Shown piece after piece: positions 51,701-63,235 of a DNA stretch of 64,000 nucleotides; within the stretch, counting starts at the first letter, position 1, and every line of letters begins with the position of its first letter. The notes below the pieces were generated by a model, which did no database searches, had not been told where the DNA came from, and saw only the letters and a list, made by a program, of their open reading frames with translations. The translations under genes and the position numbers were made by a program. The DNA is from Brassica napus (Eukaryota > Streptophyta > Magnoliopsida > Brassicales > Brassicaceae), in NCBI RefSeq assembly GCF_020379485.1, contig NC_063452.1, forward strand, positions 36,355,608 to 36,419,607. Direction: 5' to 3'.

Positions 51701-51893
51701 CCAGCTGTTATACACTGTGTCCAGCTTGTTTCCTTTATATTCTTCTTGGATTAGCTATGCCTTAGCTTCCTGATGCCCTTAACCTTACTTCCAGGCTATG
51801 ACACGCTTGTCTTTGGGCCATATGACCATACTGGTGCATTTCCACGCACCGCAGTCCGTCCGGACGATCCTATCCAGAATCGGGGACATGACA
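48800..51893 (-). repeat. Chromovirus-like element, 3' LTR (longest copy, 3,094 bp)
   Basis: Plus-strand view: TGTAAGACCCGATCCCGG to GGGGACATGACA. It contains an internal duplication of about 100 bp (around 49764 and 49958: AAGGTTGATAAC...CTTATGATCAATA). Reading frames seen within it (for example 49983-49696, minus) recur in the other LTR copies only because the LTR does; no protein family is recognised. Confidence 0.85.
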
Positions 51894-51907
51894 AGTCTCC
51901 CCCACTT
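51894..51907 (-). other. Polypurine tract of the chromovirus-like element
   Basis: Minus strand AAGTGGGGGAGACT next to the LTR start. The equivalent site of the other internal copy (beside 55987) is deleted. Confidence 0.8.
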
Positions 51908-52734
51908 ACGAAGGATTCGTCCTCGAATCCAGTGGTGTTAACCTCTTGTCTCATGACAAAGGTTCCATCCGAACTCCTTTGTACCCGAAACATGGAGCAT
52001 GCTCGATTGGTTCTTTCTAACCAATTCGTTGCATCTCCCACCTTGTTCCTTCTCACTGACCACGTCCTGGTCATCATATACACAACAAGTCTCCCCCACT
52101 TGATAGATATTTAACCCAAAATCTTATCAAGTGGTCCATCAAGCACCCATACAAATACCTGACTTGTGTCTCAGACCCAATTCTCCAGGTTGCGGTCCTA
52201 GTAGACACCAAGTCTCTTACTCTCTGACCCTAGTCCATGACTAGATCATCTTCAGTCCCTAAAAACATACTGCATACCCGAGTCTTAGTAGATTTACCCA
52301 ATCTCCAAGCCACTCAATGTATCAGTCAAGTCTTAATGAACTCGTTCCAATCTTTAGGCCGCTTGTTGTACCACAAGTCCTAACAGATTTTTTTGTTTCC
52401 TTATGTCCTTACAGACACCAAGGGTTCATGATCCCAGCCTAATCGTACTGGATCACCCCTTAACCGACCACAGCCTTTTCCAGCTTGGCCATATTGCGAT
52501 CTTAGTCCCTACTAGACTAAACCGCCTTAACTTTACTTCTGTCGATCACTGGACTTTGTCATATTTCGATCCTGGTCCATTTAGGACGTGATCATATTCC
52601 GGTCCTGGTCCACTCAAGGACTCGACCGTGCATTCAGACCATAGGTCCATCTCCGAGTAGGTCGTGTCCTGATCCTCGTCCCTTACCGGACTTGATCATA
52701 TTACGGTTCTGGTCCACTCAGGGACTCAACCGTC

Positions 52735-53382
52735 TCAATCAATACACAGCCTGAAGCTACCATCTTTCTGTTTCACATAAAGAACTGGTGCTCCCCAAGG
52801 CAATACACTAGGGCATATGAACCCCTTCTCAAGCAACTCCTCTAGTTGCTTCTTCAGCTCTGCCATCTGAGCTGGTGCCATTCTATATGGACTTTTAGAT
52901 AATGGGGCCGTTCCAGGTTCCAATTCAATGATGAATGGGCCAGCCCTATCAGGGGGAATGCCCTGTAGTGCCCCAAACACATCCTGAAATTCCCGAACAT
53001 ACGGTATACCCTCTGGGTTACAGGCCCCTACAACCTCATCAGTGTAAATGGTAGCCAAAAGGCCTCACAACCATTTCCAAGCATCCGTTCTATTGGACTG
53101 ATGAAACCACCAAACTACAAGAGGTTGGCTTGATTCCTTGGTACTTAATCGGGGTCCAAACTCGTTCTCAAGTTGCACCCTTCCCAGGTGACAATCTAGA
53201 GTTGCCCGATACTTTCCCAACCAGTCCATGCCCAAGATCACTTCATGATGCTTGAGGGGGACCACAATCAGATCTATAGGCATCGGCCTATCCAAGATCA
53301 CCACAATCAGATCTATAGGCATCGGCCTATCCAAGATCACCACAATCAGATCTATAGGCATCGGCCTATCCAAGATCACCAC
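52735..53382 (-). pseudogene. Protease end and RT start, internal region 1
   Basis: The protease part has three tandem copies of a 13-residue unit (VILDRPMPIDLIV, 39 bp each, about 53262-53380), then HHEVILGMDWLGKY, the usual C-terminal 'ILGMDWL' of the chromovirus protease. After a frame break near 53065 the RT begins: [59 protein letters not shown] and KKDGS-type FRLCID, where it stops. No catalytic RT residues of the palm remain. Confidence 0.75.
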
Positions 53383-54102
53383 CGATCATTAAGTACTTAG
53401 ATGAGTAGGATCTCGGTTTGATCACACATTTGGAAAATGTCCCATACCATTATCCAAAGCATCACACATTTGTGAACGTCTCATACCATTCACAAAAGTG
53501 TTTATAGTATACCTCAATCCTCATCATACTAAGATACTTAACATCGTGTTTCCAATTCCTCTTGGAATTGATCCATTCCATTCATTCAATCTTAAGGAAT
53601 CCTACCTTGACTTACATTGAGTCCAAGCTGATCCATCTGATCACAAGCCCACTCATGTACTAGCCATGTAGCATCTCCCTTAGACTAACATGAACATTGC
53701 ATATACTCACTTGTTTTGAACGGCCACCAAGGGATAACATTTACCTCCAAGAGAGTGCTGCACGTTTCTTTCAACCTAAGTCACTCTCTGGTCCATGTTA
53801 CTTCCTTTGTCCAGGTCGTCCATACAAAGATCTTGCATTGCGTCCATCATCCAATCCGTCCATTATTCCCAAATAACTAGATAAACTAACCTTTATGTTT
53901 TTAGGGTCTTGCCGTGGAAGAGTGTATCTTGGCTAAGCCGGCTCATCTTGGAACTTCCCCGTTCACCAGGATGAAACCCAAACTTACCTCAACTCTCACT
54001 TGGCTCACCACAACTAAGGTTCCAAGTCATCTCAGTTTTCAGAAATAATTTCGGTTTGGAACTCAACATCTTTGAGCACTGTCCGTAACAGGATCAAGCA
54101 TG

Positions 54103-54114
54103 CTCTGATACCAA
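54103..54114 (-). other. Primer binding site, internal region 1
   Basis: TGGTATCAGAGC on the minus strand, two bases inside the LTR end; complementary to the 3' end of initiator tRNA-Met. Confidence 0.8.
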
Positions 54115-54116
54115 CT

Positions 54117-55987
54117 TGTAAGACCCGATCCCGGCATACTAGGCCGCGGTCGATGCCTCACGTCGCTCAGTCCATACCAGGACCGAACCTCTAAAATTTT
54201 TTGCCCTTTAATTAAAACATCGCCCATAGGCGAGGGCTAACTCAGATCTTAGCTCAAGACTACCTTAGTCATTCCCTAGCTTAGATCATTTCAACTTATG
54301 CACAGCGGAATAGTATCTACTTAACCATTGGTCTAAAACCAATCTAATACTTGTCTGGTCAGATCACCTCAACTACTGGTCAGTAAACGCAACTGCCAGC
54401 TAGCTCCAAGGTCAATCCTGAACCTAGACCAAGTCATACAATCAGAGGTTCTGTTCCCCTAAGCCATTCTATCTAGATCTATGCAACATTGACAGATCAT
54501 ACCTTTGCCACATCCACGGAGCTTGTTAGCTCATCGGCCCAGCTACACTAGCTGAATGAACTCATAAACCAGCTGATCGAGCTGCGAGGTAGCCTTTCGC
54601 AGCTCCCCGTCCACTCGTCCAACTCCCTTATACCTGCATAAACTCTTCCCTTGGGTACTTAGTCATTCAGCCAACCATCCCCACAGACATAAGTAACCCT
54701 TGAGAAGTCTTCAAACAGCTAAGGACATGCATCTGGCCCTTACCGGCTCATGCACTGTCCCACATCCTTTTTTCCTTATCAACTTATGATACCAATTCCA
54801 GCTCATGGACTAACAATGCCCATAAGATCCTGAGTCAATCAACCAACCACCCCACATGACTCAGAACTGATGAGTCTTCACACTTCCTAATCAGTCATGG
54901 AACCATGTCCCACTGAACCTGATTAGTGTTGCTCTTACCACCGGTGCATCCTTTGATCAATCAGATCAGACACCTTGATCCATCATCCAAGGATCAGGTC
55001 GTCCATCCTTACCCATGATCAGATCACACATGGCCTGCCTTACCAACACCAAGGTTGATAACCAGCAATTCCTTATGATCAATATCATAAGTGACAATAT
55101 GTTCCAGCACACAAACATATGATCAGATATCCTAACACAAGGATCTGACCCCAATATGCACTCAGGTGCAATTTCGACCGCAAGCAAACCTACTCCAAAA
55201 ACATAGCCAATGCTTTGCACATAGCTTACCAACCCAAGGTTGATAACTAACATTCCTTATGATCAATAATCATAAGTGACAAACATTTCACAATACACAA
55301 GCATATGATCCGATAACCTAACACAAGGATCTATCATTGCATGGCTGGTTCCATAACTAATCGATCATTTTCTCATTAAACCCAAATCTGGCCGATTTCA
55401 AATGTGATCCAAAAACTAAATAAAATTCATGTAAATTCATGATAATTCCCAACTAAGAGAATGCCATAATCAGAATTTGCAGAACCGGGCTCGATCCTAG
55501 AGATCTCGGCCACGAACAGCCAAACCGGCCACACTGACCATCTCTAAATCAATTCGATAAAACCCAATAAAAATCATGATAATTCATTATAAATACCCAC
55601 TAAGAAGAATCAATTATCAGATCCCCTCAAGTCCTTCAGGAACTATGAGATCCGATCATACCTTCCAAACAAAGGCCATGGAGGATTTCTCCTAACCGGC
55701 CAAGGCCATGGTTTAGTGTCATCAAGTCTGATCCAACAGACTACACCATAATCATTCATAATATATATATTCCTCAAGGACGTGCCATACTTGGCCATGA
55801 TCAATTCCTCAGTCAACAGAATTGGAATTCAAAAGGTAATCATAAAACCGGTTACCTTATACATGATCTGATTAGATCATGTGTCCAGACTATGACACGC
55901 TTGTCTTTGGGCCATATGACCATACTGGTGCATTTCCACGCACCGCAGTCCGTCCGGACGATCCTATCCAGAATCGGGGACATGACA
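54117..55987 (-). repeat. Chromovirus-like element, middle LTR (internally deleted)
   Basis: 1,871 bp. Collinear with 48800-51893 but missing about 1.2 kb (joined at ATCATGTGTC / CAGACTATGACACG near 55883; the deleted part corresponds to about 50615-51793). Confidence 0.85.
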
Positions 55988-56510
55988 ACCCTAGTCCATG
56001 ACTAGATCATCTTTAGTCCCTAAGAACTTACTGCATACCCGAGTCTTAGTAGATTTACCCAATCTCCAAGCCACTCAATGTATCAGTCAAGTCTTAATGA
56101 ACTTGTTCCAATCTTTAGGCTGCTTGTTGTACCACAAGTCCTAACAGATTGTTTAGTTTCATTATGTCCTTACAGACACCAAGGGTTCATGATCCCAGCC
56201 TAATCGTACTGGATCATCCCTTAACCGACCATAGCCTTTTCCAGCTTGGCCATATTGCGATCTTAGTCCCTACTAGACTAAACCGCCTTATCTTTACTTC
56301 TGTCCATCACTGGACTTTGTCATATTTCGATCCTGGTCCATTAGGACGTGATCATATTCCGGTCCTGGTCCACTCAAGGACTCGGCCGTGCATTCCGACC
56401 ATAGGTCCATCTCCGAGTAGGTCGTGTCCTGATCCTCGTCCCTTACCGGACTTGATCATATTACGGTTCTGGTCCACTCAGGGACTCAACCGTCTCAATC
56501 AATACACAGC

Positions 56511-57230
56511 CTGAAGCTACCATCTTTCTGTTTCACAAAAAGAACTGGTGCTCCCCAAGGCAATACACTAGGGCGTATGAACCCCTTCTCAAGCAACTCC
56601 TCAAGTTACTTCTTCAGCTCTGCCATCTGAGCTGGTGCCATTCTATATGGACTTTTAGATAATGGGGCCGTTCCAGGTTCCAATTCAATGATGAATGGGT
56701 CAGCCCTATCAGGGGGAATGGCCTGTAATGCCCCAAACACATCCTGAAATTCCCGAACCAACGGTATACCCTCTGGGTCACAGGCCCCTACAACCTCATC
56801 AATGTAAATGGTAGCCAAAAAGACCTCACAAGCATTTCCAAGCATCCGTTCTACTTGGACTGCTGAAACCACCAAACTACAAGAGGTTGGCTTGATTCCT
56901 TGGTACTTAATCGAGGTCCAAACTCGTTCTCAAGTTGCACCCTTCCCCGGTGACAATCTAGAGTTGCCCGATACTTTCCCAACCTGTCCATGCCCAAGAT
57001 CACTTCATGATGCTTGAGGGGGACAACAATCAGATCTATAGGCATCGGCCTATCCAAGATCACCACAGGGATGTCCTTAACCAGACCGAGTGAGTTCATA
57101 ACTTGCCCTCTGGCCGCACTCACTCGTTCAGGACCATCCCATGTTCCATACTGGAACAAACCTTTTCCAATCATACTTGGACTCACAAAACTATGTGTAG
57201 CTCCAGTATCAAATAATGTGTTTCCACACC
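56511..57230 (-). pseudogene. Protease and RT start, internal region 2
   Basis: Protease with LFDTGATHSFVSPSMI at about 57225-57175 (Asp-Thr-Gly site), a single VILDRPMPIDLIV unit, ILGMDRLGKY (Trp to Arg), then after a frame break the RT start ([37 protein letters not shown], then a stop, with remnants to FRLCID near 56511). The RT ends at exactly the same point as in internal region 1, so the truncation predates the duplication. Confidence 0.75.
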
Positions 57231-57952
57231 ACCGATCATTAAGTACTTAGATGAGTAGGATCTCGGTTTGATCACACATTTGGAAAATGTCCCATACCAT
57301 TCTCCAAAGCATCACACAACTGTGAACGTCCCATACCATTCACAAAAGTGTTTATAGTATACCTCAATCCTCATCATACTAAGATACTTAACATCGTGTT
57401 TCCAATTCCTCTTGGAATTGATCCATTCCATTCACTCAATCTTAAGGAATCCTACCTTGACTTACACTGAGTCCAAGCTGATCCATCTGATCACAAGCCC
57501 ACTCATGTACTAGCCATGTAGCGTCTCCCTTAGACTAACATGAACATTGCATATGCTCACTTGTTTTGAACGGCCACCAAGGGATAACATTTACCTCCAA
57601 GAGAGTGCTGCACGTTTCTTTCAACCTAAGCCACTTTCTGGTCCATGTTACTTCCCTTGTCCAGGTCGTCCATACAAAGATCTTGCATTGCGTCCATCAT
57701 CCAATCCGTCCATTTTTCCCAAATAACTAGATAAACTAACCTTTATGTTTTCAGGGTCTTGTCGTGGAAGAGTGTATCTTGGCTAAGCCGGCTCATCTTG
57801 GAACTTCCCCGTTCACAAGCATGAAACCCAAACTTACCTCAACTCTCACTTGGCTCACCACAACTAAGGTTCCAAGTCATCTCAGTTTTCAGAAATAATT
57901 TCGGTTTGGAACTCAACATTTTTGAGCACTGTCCGTAACAGGATCAAGCAGG

Positions 57953-57964
57953 CTCTGATACCAA
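57953..57964 (-). other. Primer binding site, internal region 2
   Basis: TGGTATCAGAGC on the minus strand, next to the 5' LTR end at 57967. Confidence 0.8.
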
Positions 57965-57966
57965 CT

Positions 57967-60312
57967 TGTAAGACCCGATCCCGGCCGACTAGGCCGCGGT
58001 CGATGCCTCACGTCGCTCAGTCCAAGTCCAGCTCATGGACTAATAATGCCCATCAGATCCTGAGTCAATCAACTAACCACCCCACATGACTCAGAACTGA
58101 TGAGTCTTCATACTTCCTAATCAGTCATGGAACCATGTCCCACTGAACCTGATTAGTGTTTCTCTTACCACCGGTGCATCCTTTGATCCATCAGATCAGA
58201 CACCTTGATCCATCATCCAAGGATCAGGTCGTCCATCCTTGCCCATGATCATGTCACACACGGCCTGCCTTACCAACACCAAGGTTGATAACCAGCAATT
58301 CCTTATGATCAATATCATAAGTGACAATATATTCCAGCACACGAACATATGATCAGATATCCTAACACAAGGATCTGACCCCAATATGCCCTCAGGTGCA
58401 ATTTCGACCGCAAGCAACCCTGCTCCAAAAATCAATTAAAATTCATGACAATTACTGATAAATCATAACTAAGAGAATGGTCCAATCAGATTTCCCAGAA
58501 CCGGCCTCCATCCCATAGATCTCGGCCAAGATCAGCCAAACCGGCCCAAGGGACCATCTCAAAATCAATCCCTAAAAACTCATTAGGATTCATGATAATT
58601 CATGATAAATCTTAACTAAGAGAATGGTCAAGTCAGAATTTCAAGAACCGATCTCGATCCTATGGATCTCGACCTAGAACAGCCCCACCGGCCACCTTGA
58701 CCATCTCGAAATCAATCAGATAAAAATCTCCAATTACCATGATAATTCATGATAATTCACCACTAAGAGGATTCCAAAGTCAGATCGCCATAAATCTATC
58801 AGGAAGTAGGGGATCCGGACTTTGCTGCCAAACCAAGGCCATGGAGGGTTCTTCTGAACCGGCCAAGCCATGATTCAGTGCTACTATGTCTAATCATCAA
58901 TCTCAATCATAAGAAGAAGAAATAATATGATTAGTAATCATAAAATAGAGTAAGGTGTAACTACAGGACCAGATCAGCCCATAGTGTACCAGACTATGTC
59001 CAATGGTCTGCAGTCCCCACCTGTTACCTCATCAGGGGCGTCCATGCTCCTCCAGTGCACGCCTCTATCAATCCTTATCATATACTTCAAGTATTGATAA
59101 GTTCCATTCATGGGTCGCACCCATCCTCCCTTCCATGGAACTCCCATGAAACCACTTTCTACACTGCATCTACATTCAAGGCTGTCATGGCCTGTAAGAG
59201 TGGTGTCTGGCCTTCTCCCTTCTCTCCTGGTTATCTGCGTGTGTTCCCAAGACACAGAGGAAGCCCAGGATGTGATCATCCATGATCAAACATCATCACA
59301 GGGTCGTCCATCACTTCCCCCTTCAGTGCCCATGAAACTGCCTTTCTACACACATCTGCCCTTAAGGCTGTCTTGGCCTTTGGGAATGAGTTCCGGTCAT
59401 CTACCTTCTTTCCTCACCATTTTCGTGTGTTCTCAGGCCCTTGAGGATGCTTTGGGTGATAACATCACGGATCAAAGCCACCAGAAAGTCGTTCATGACT
59501 TCCCCCCTTGATCTCTCCCAAAACTGCCTCTTTATGGCCTTCACACCACCATGGGTCTTGGATTGGGAATCCGACCAACTCTCTGTCTTTTCTCTGTGTT
59601 TCTTTGTGTTTCAGGATGTAGGAGGAAGCCCTGGCGTGCCTAGTATCCATCCTCTTGATCTCACAAACAAACTCCACCGGAAACAACCAGGAACCACCAC
59701 GGATCAGATCGTCCAACCGTCGGTTTGCCTCTCTTTTCTCTCTGGAAGTTTTGTCTGAGTTTTCTATATTCTCTGTAATGATATTTTCGACAGGGAGGGA
59801 AAAAAATACAAGGAAGAAGTCGGATATAACTGCCCCCTTAACTGCCTGGATGAGCAGTTACCAAAAGAGAGCCAAATGGGGCAGTTTTCCCTTTTTCCCG
59901 TAACCGCCACCTAGTAACTGCCTCTTGGCGGTTTTCTTCCCATTTTAAATTCACGTCCTGGGCCTTTCTAACCACCCCTGGACATGTCTTAAAGAAGCCC
60001 AAAGTGATTCCCCACGCCCATGGTTCAACCACAAGAGCCCACCGGCCCATCAGTACCCATGGGTCGTCCACAAGGCCCGGTCACTGTCTAACACTTGAAC
60101 ACTCAGTACAGCTTCTTCTCTTCATCTTATTCAATCTTACTAAGTCCCTTGGTCTATTTCCATACCTAGACTTAGGTTTCTCATGATCCATCCTGATCAT
60201 TTACTTCATTACAGCTTGTTCACGATCAATTCCCATGATCTGAACCAAAGCAGTTCCGTTTCTGTTGAAACGTATAGACCCTATGTCAAGTTCCAGGAAC
60301 GGGGACATGACA
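57967..60312 (-). repeat. Chromovirus-like element, 5' LTR (2,346 bp)
   Basis: Has a deletion near 58023 that joins CTCAGTCCA to AGTCCAGCTC (the part equivalent to about 48870-49520 is lost, with AGTCCA microhomology). The second copy of the internal LTR duplication is also missing near 58430. The rest diverges in content at 58440-58980 and 59500-60280 from the 3' LTR. Confidence 0.8.
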
Positions 60313-60317
60313 AGGTC

Positions 60318-61867
60318 CTTATCAATGGTGAGCCAAGAGGAAATATTGTTCCAGGGAGAGGATTACGTCAAGGGGATCCTTTGTCTCCTTTCATTTTTAT
60401 TCTATGCACGGAAGCGTTCGTTAGCCTTCTCAATCATGCAGAGAACCAAGGGAAGATAACAGGGATGCGCGTTACACGTGCGTGACCGTCGGTATCCCAC
60501 CTTCTCTTTGCTGATGATAGCCTTTTATTCTGTAAGGCGGAGCCCCGTGAATGTGAAGAAGTAATGACAGTAGTCAGGAAATATGGCAAAGCGTCTGGAC
60601 AATGTATTAATTTTGATAAATCTTCCTTACTCTTTGGTAAGCGGATTAATACGGCTACTAGACAACAGCTTAAAGATGTGCTTGGAATACAGAATGAAGG
60701 AGGAATGAGAACTTACCTTGGTATCCCAGAAGAGATAAGTGGATCTAAGTGCAAACTCTTTGCATTTCTGAAAGATAAGTCTATGCATAGAGTGAATGGA
60801 TGGACAGGCAGATGGCTCTCAAAAGCTGGAAAGGAAGTGTTGATTAAATCCATTTGCTTGCTCTACCGACGTACGTTATGTCTACTTTTCTGCTCCCACT
60901 AGAGATTTGTGAAAACCTTGCTAGTGCCATTGCACAGTTCTGGTGGAGTTCAAATCCACCAAAGAGAGGGATACACTGGGCGAAGTGGGAGAAAGTTTGT
61001 TTACCAAGGGAGGAGGGTGGAATTGGTTTCCGTATGATCCATGAGTTCAATCTGGCCCTGTTGGCGAAACAATTATGGAGGCTACTTCAGTTCCCTGATT
61101 CTCTAATTGCACGGGTATTGAAGGGAAGATACTATAGATTGAGTTCTCCACTAAGAGTGGATACTGCTACCAACCCATCCTATGTGTGGACGAGCATTAT
61201 TGCAGCCAGGAAATTGTTACTATTAGGGATCAGACAGAAAATACATTCAGGATATGAAGTCAAGGTGTGGGAAGATCCGTGGATTCCAACAACCCCCGCG
61301 AGACCAGCTAACTCCATAGCGCCAGCCATGCACCCTAATATGAGAGCCAGTGATCTTATTGATCAAGCATCGAAGGAGTGGAATATTGGTCTATTGGAGA
61401 ATTATGTCATCCCTGAGGACATACCTCTCGTAAGGAGTTTAGCCATAAGCTCGACTCATCGTCGAGATACTTTCTGTTGGAACTACACAAAGAATGGCCA
61501 ATACACGGTTAAATCTGGTTATTGGGTGGCACAAAATGTATTAAAACCAGCAGCAGAGAAAGAAGTTATAGAGCCAAGCATCACAAAGCTCCAAGCCTTT
61601 GGTTGGAAGGTAAAGGCGCCAACGAAGATATGTCATCTTATATGGCAATTGTTGACTGGTCATGTGGCAGTAACGAGGAACTTAACAAGACGCAATATGA
61701 GGTGTGACAATTACTGTCCAAGATGCGGAGAATTAGAGGAAACTGTGACCCATGCATTTTTTGAATGTCCGCCAGCTATTCAAGTTTGGTCATTATCATC
61801 GATTCCAACAAGCCCTGATATATTTCCGGTATCAAGTGTCTATACAAATATGGATTATCTGTTTTAG
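60318..61867 (+). pseudogene. LINE-2 ORF2, RT second half and zinc-binding motif
   Basis: RT continues: GLRQGDPLSPFIFILC, a TGA at 60484, LLFADDSLLFC (catalytic Asp-Asp, about 60510), ASGQCINFDKSSLLFG, TYLGIPEEISGSK and WLSKAGKEVLIKSI. A frame shift near 60860 moves to the frame 60854-61867, with STFLLPLEICENL and PPKRGIHWAKWEKVC. It then has the zf-RVT motif YCPRCGELEETVTHAFFECP (about 61705-61770, C-x2-C...H-x4-C). A TAG at 61865 ends it. Non-functional. Confidence 0.85.
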
Positions 61868-62557
61868 AGGAAGAATAGCATCATCGAGCCAGAACGAGAC
61901 AGGGATCCTTATCCCTAGATACTATCGTATATTTGGAAGGCTAGAAATGACAAACTCTTCAGAGGAATAGATAGAGATCGATTGGAGCTAGTTCGACACG
62001 CAGAGAGTGAATGTCAAGCATGGTTTGATGCTAACGAAGCGGTACCACCAGTGTTACAACCAGTGGTTCAAGCTAATATCCCTGAGATAGCCCAAGTCAT
62101 ACGTTTGGGTAATATATGCTTGCTAGATGGATCTTGGACATCTTCTGCTCACTTTAGTGGATGCGGCTGGGTATGGATGGACAGCGCTGAGAATATTCAA
62201 CTTATGGGAACAAAGAATTTCACTCGACGTGAATCAACTTTGCATTCGGAAGTAGAAGCACTGCGGTGGGCGATGGAAAATATGCTTCAACATTCAACAT
62301 GCCAGAGCTTTGGGACAGACTGCAAGGAGCTGATTGCAATGATAAATGACCCTCAAGATTGGCCAAGCTTTGCGACAGAATTGGAGAGAATAGAGACATT
62401 ACAGATATGCTTCCCGGACTTCAGCATCATTCATGTTCCACGGGCGCGCAATCAGATTTCAGATTTTTTAGCTAAGACTGCAAGATCCTTCCATAGGGAG
62501 TTACTTTTTATTGGTTGTTCTATTCCGGTTTGGTTACCCAGACCACCTCAAGTTTGA
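61868..62557 (+). pseudogene. LINE-2 RNase H domain
   Basis: In frame with the preceding part past two TAG codons (61865 and 61917); open from 61982 to the TGA at 62555. RNase H acidic residues: D in LLDGSWTSS, E in HSEVEALRWAMEN, D in GTDCKELIAM and D in ISDFLAKTARS. It ends SIPVWLPRPPQV. C-terminal RNase H domains are known in some plant L1-type LINEs; the role would be removal of RNA during second-strand synthesis. Confidence 0.85.
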
Positions 62558-62594
62558 GTAATAGAATGGCCTTTTGACGTCAAAAAAAAAAAAA
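62558..62594 (+). terminator. LINE-2 3' end and poly(A) tail
   Basis: GTAATAGAATGGCCTTTTGACGTC followed by 14 A residues, then the right TSD. The same end is found in LINE-1 at 16472-16508. No AATAAA signal; the end is defined by the tail. Confidence 0.8.
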
Positions 62595-62607
62595 AGATTG
62601 CACAGAA

Positions 62608-63215
62608 TATACAAACAAGTTCGCATGGCTTTGAGCTTCTAGCTTAGCTTTCTCCTTAACCAAATCTGAATTCACCTCAACCAGCTTGTGCCAATGCTCA
62701 TACAACTTTTCAGAATTCCCAACAAGATCAAAGCTTCCACCATCAGCATCTTCATTTCCAGCATCATCATCACCTCCACATGAAGACCCTGACACAGACG
62801 CTGACGCGGATCCCACTGCAGATTTCGTCGTAGAACCAGACATAAAGGTTGTGAACGCCACAATACTCTTTAGCTCCTTACCATAGTCAGATTCATTTTA
62901 GAATCACTGTTGGTAAATGTCTTCTTCTTCGGCTTCTGCAGATTTGCACACTCATCAGCTACATGCCAAAAACCTTTGCATTCAAGGCACTGTAGAACCT
63001 TTGGAGAATCTCAAAATCTTCCTCTTCTTTCTTTCTCATTCATGTTATCATCAACCATGAATCCCATAAATGATTTTTTTCGTCCATTCCATGAGAAACA
63101 CTTCTTGAAAGGCAACTTAGCTCTCTCCATCAATCCTCAAGACCTACTTGAAACTCTTTCCTTCTTCCTTAACCAGTTTCTGTCCCCACCCTTTTGATCT
63201 CACCAGTAACTTAGG
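62608..63215 (-). pseudogene. Copia-2 gag C-terminal part with zinc knuckle
   Basis: Minus strand. The CCHC knuckle CLECKGFWHVADEC (about 62990-62950; C-x2-C-x4-H-x4-C) is the RNA-binding motif of copia gag. A TGA lies just before it (about 63006) and a frame shift near 62890. Then a Ser/Asp/Gly-rich linker and the helical EKLYEHWHKLVEVNSDLVKEKAKLEAQ that follows the knuckle in many plant copia gags. The frame is cut by the LINE-2 insertion at 62607. The N-terminal half of gag is absent between here and the primer site. Confidence 0.75.
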
Positions 63216-63221
63216 TGCCCC

Positions 63222-63233
63222 GCTCTGATACCA
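63222..63233 (-). other. Primer binding site of Copia-2
   Basis: Minus strand TGGTATCAGAG(C), the initiator tRNA-Met type, three bases from the LTR end. Fixes the orientation and the LTR boundary. Confidence 0.75.
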
Positions 63234-63235
63234 AT

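Larger units (their letters stand above)
51894..54116 (-). mobile_element. Chromovirus-like element, internal region 1
   Basis: Minus order: primer site (54103-54114), about 0.7 kb of untranslated sequence, protease remnant (about 53390-53065), RT start (53058-52735), then about 840 bp noncoding with repeated 'ggtccactcaagga' and 'gatcatatt.cgg' phrases up to the polypurine tract. A deletion has removed the protease active-site region present in internal region 2. Confidence 0.8.
55988..57966 (-). mobile_element. Chromovirus-like element, internal region 2
   Basis: Same order as internal region 1. It keeps the primer site (57953-57964) and the full protease, but lacks the polypurine tract and adjoining ~340 bp (a deletion joins the LTR end to ACCCTAGTCC, equivalent to about 52237). 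Confidence 0.8.
48800..60312 (-). mobile_element. Chromovirus-like (Tekay/Del type) Ty3/gypsy element: three LTRs, two internal regions
   Basis: Flanked by AGGTC at 48795-48799 and 60313-60317. In its own orientation (minus strand) LTRs start TGTCATGTCCCCG and end GGGATCGGGTCTTACA. LTRs lie at 57967-60312, 54117-55987 and 48800-51893, separated by internal regions of about 2.0 and 2.2 kb. Each internal region starts with a primer site reading TGGTATCAGAGC, complementary to initiator tRNA-Met as in many plant elements. The internal coding holds only protease and the beginning of RT; gag, most of RT, RNase H and integrase are missing in both. Lineage from the protease/RT start and LTR ends is an inference. 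Confidence 0.85.
47909..62594 (+). mobile_element. LINE-2: 5'-truncated L1-type LINE carrying a nested LTR element
   Basis: Flanked by AGATTGCACAGAA at 47896-47908 and 62595-62607, a target-site duplication of about 13 bp (up to 15 counting As merged with the tail). Contains the RT first half (to 48799), a nested LTR element (48800-60312, TSD AGGTC), the RT second half, a zinc-binding motif, RNase H and a poly(A) tail (62581-62594). Excluding the nested element it is about 3.2 kb. The 5' part with ORF1 and the endonuclease is absent, as is usual for L1-type insertions. Confidence 0.9.

Noticed and set aside
54103..54114. tRNA gene fragment (TGGTATCAGAGC)
   Set aside because: It is the primer binding site next to an LTR end, complementary to the tRNA 3' end. 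No cloverleaf is present.
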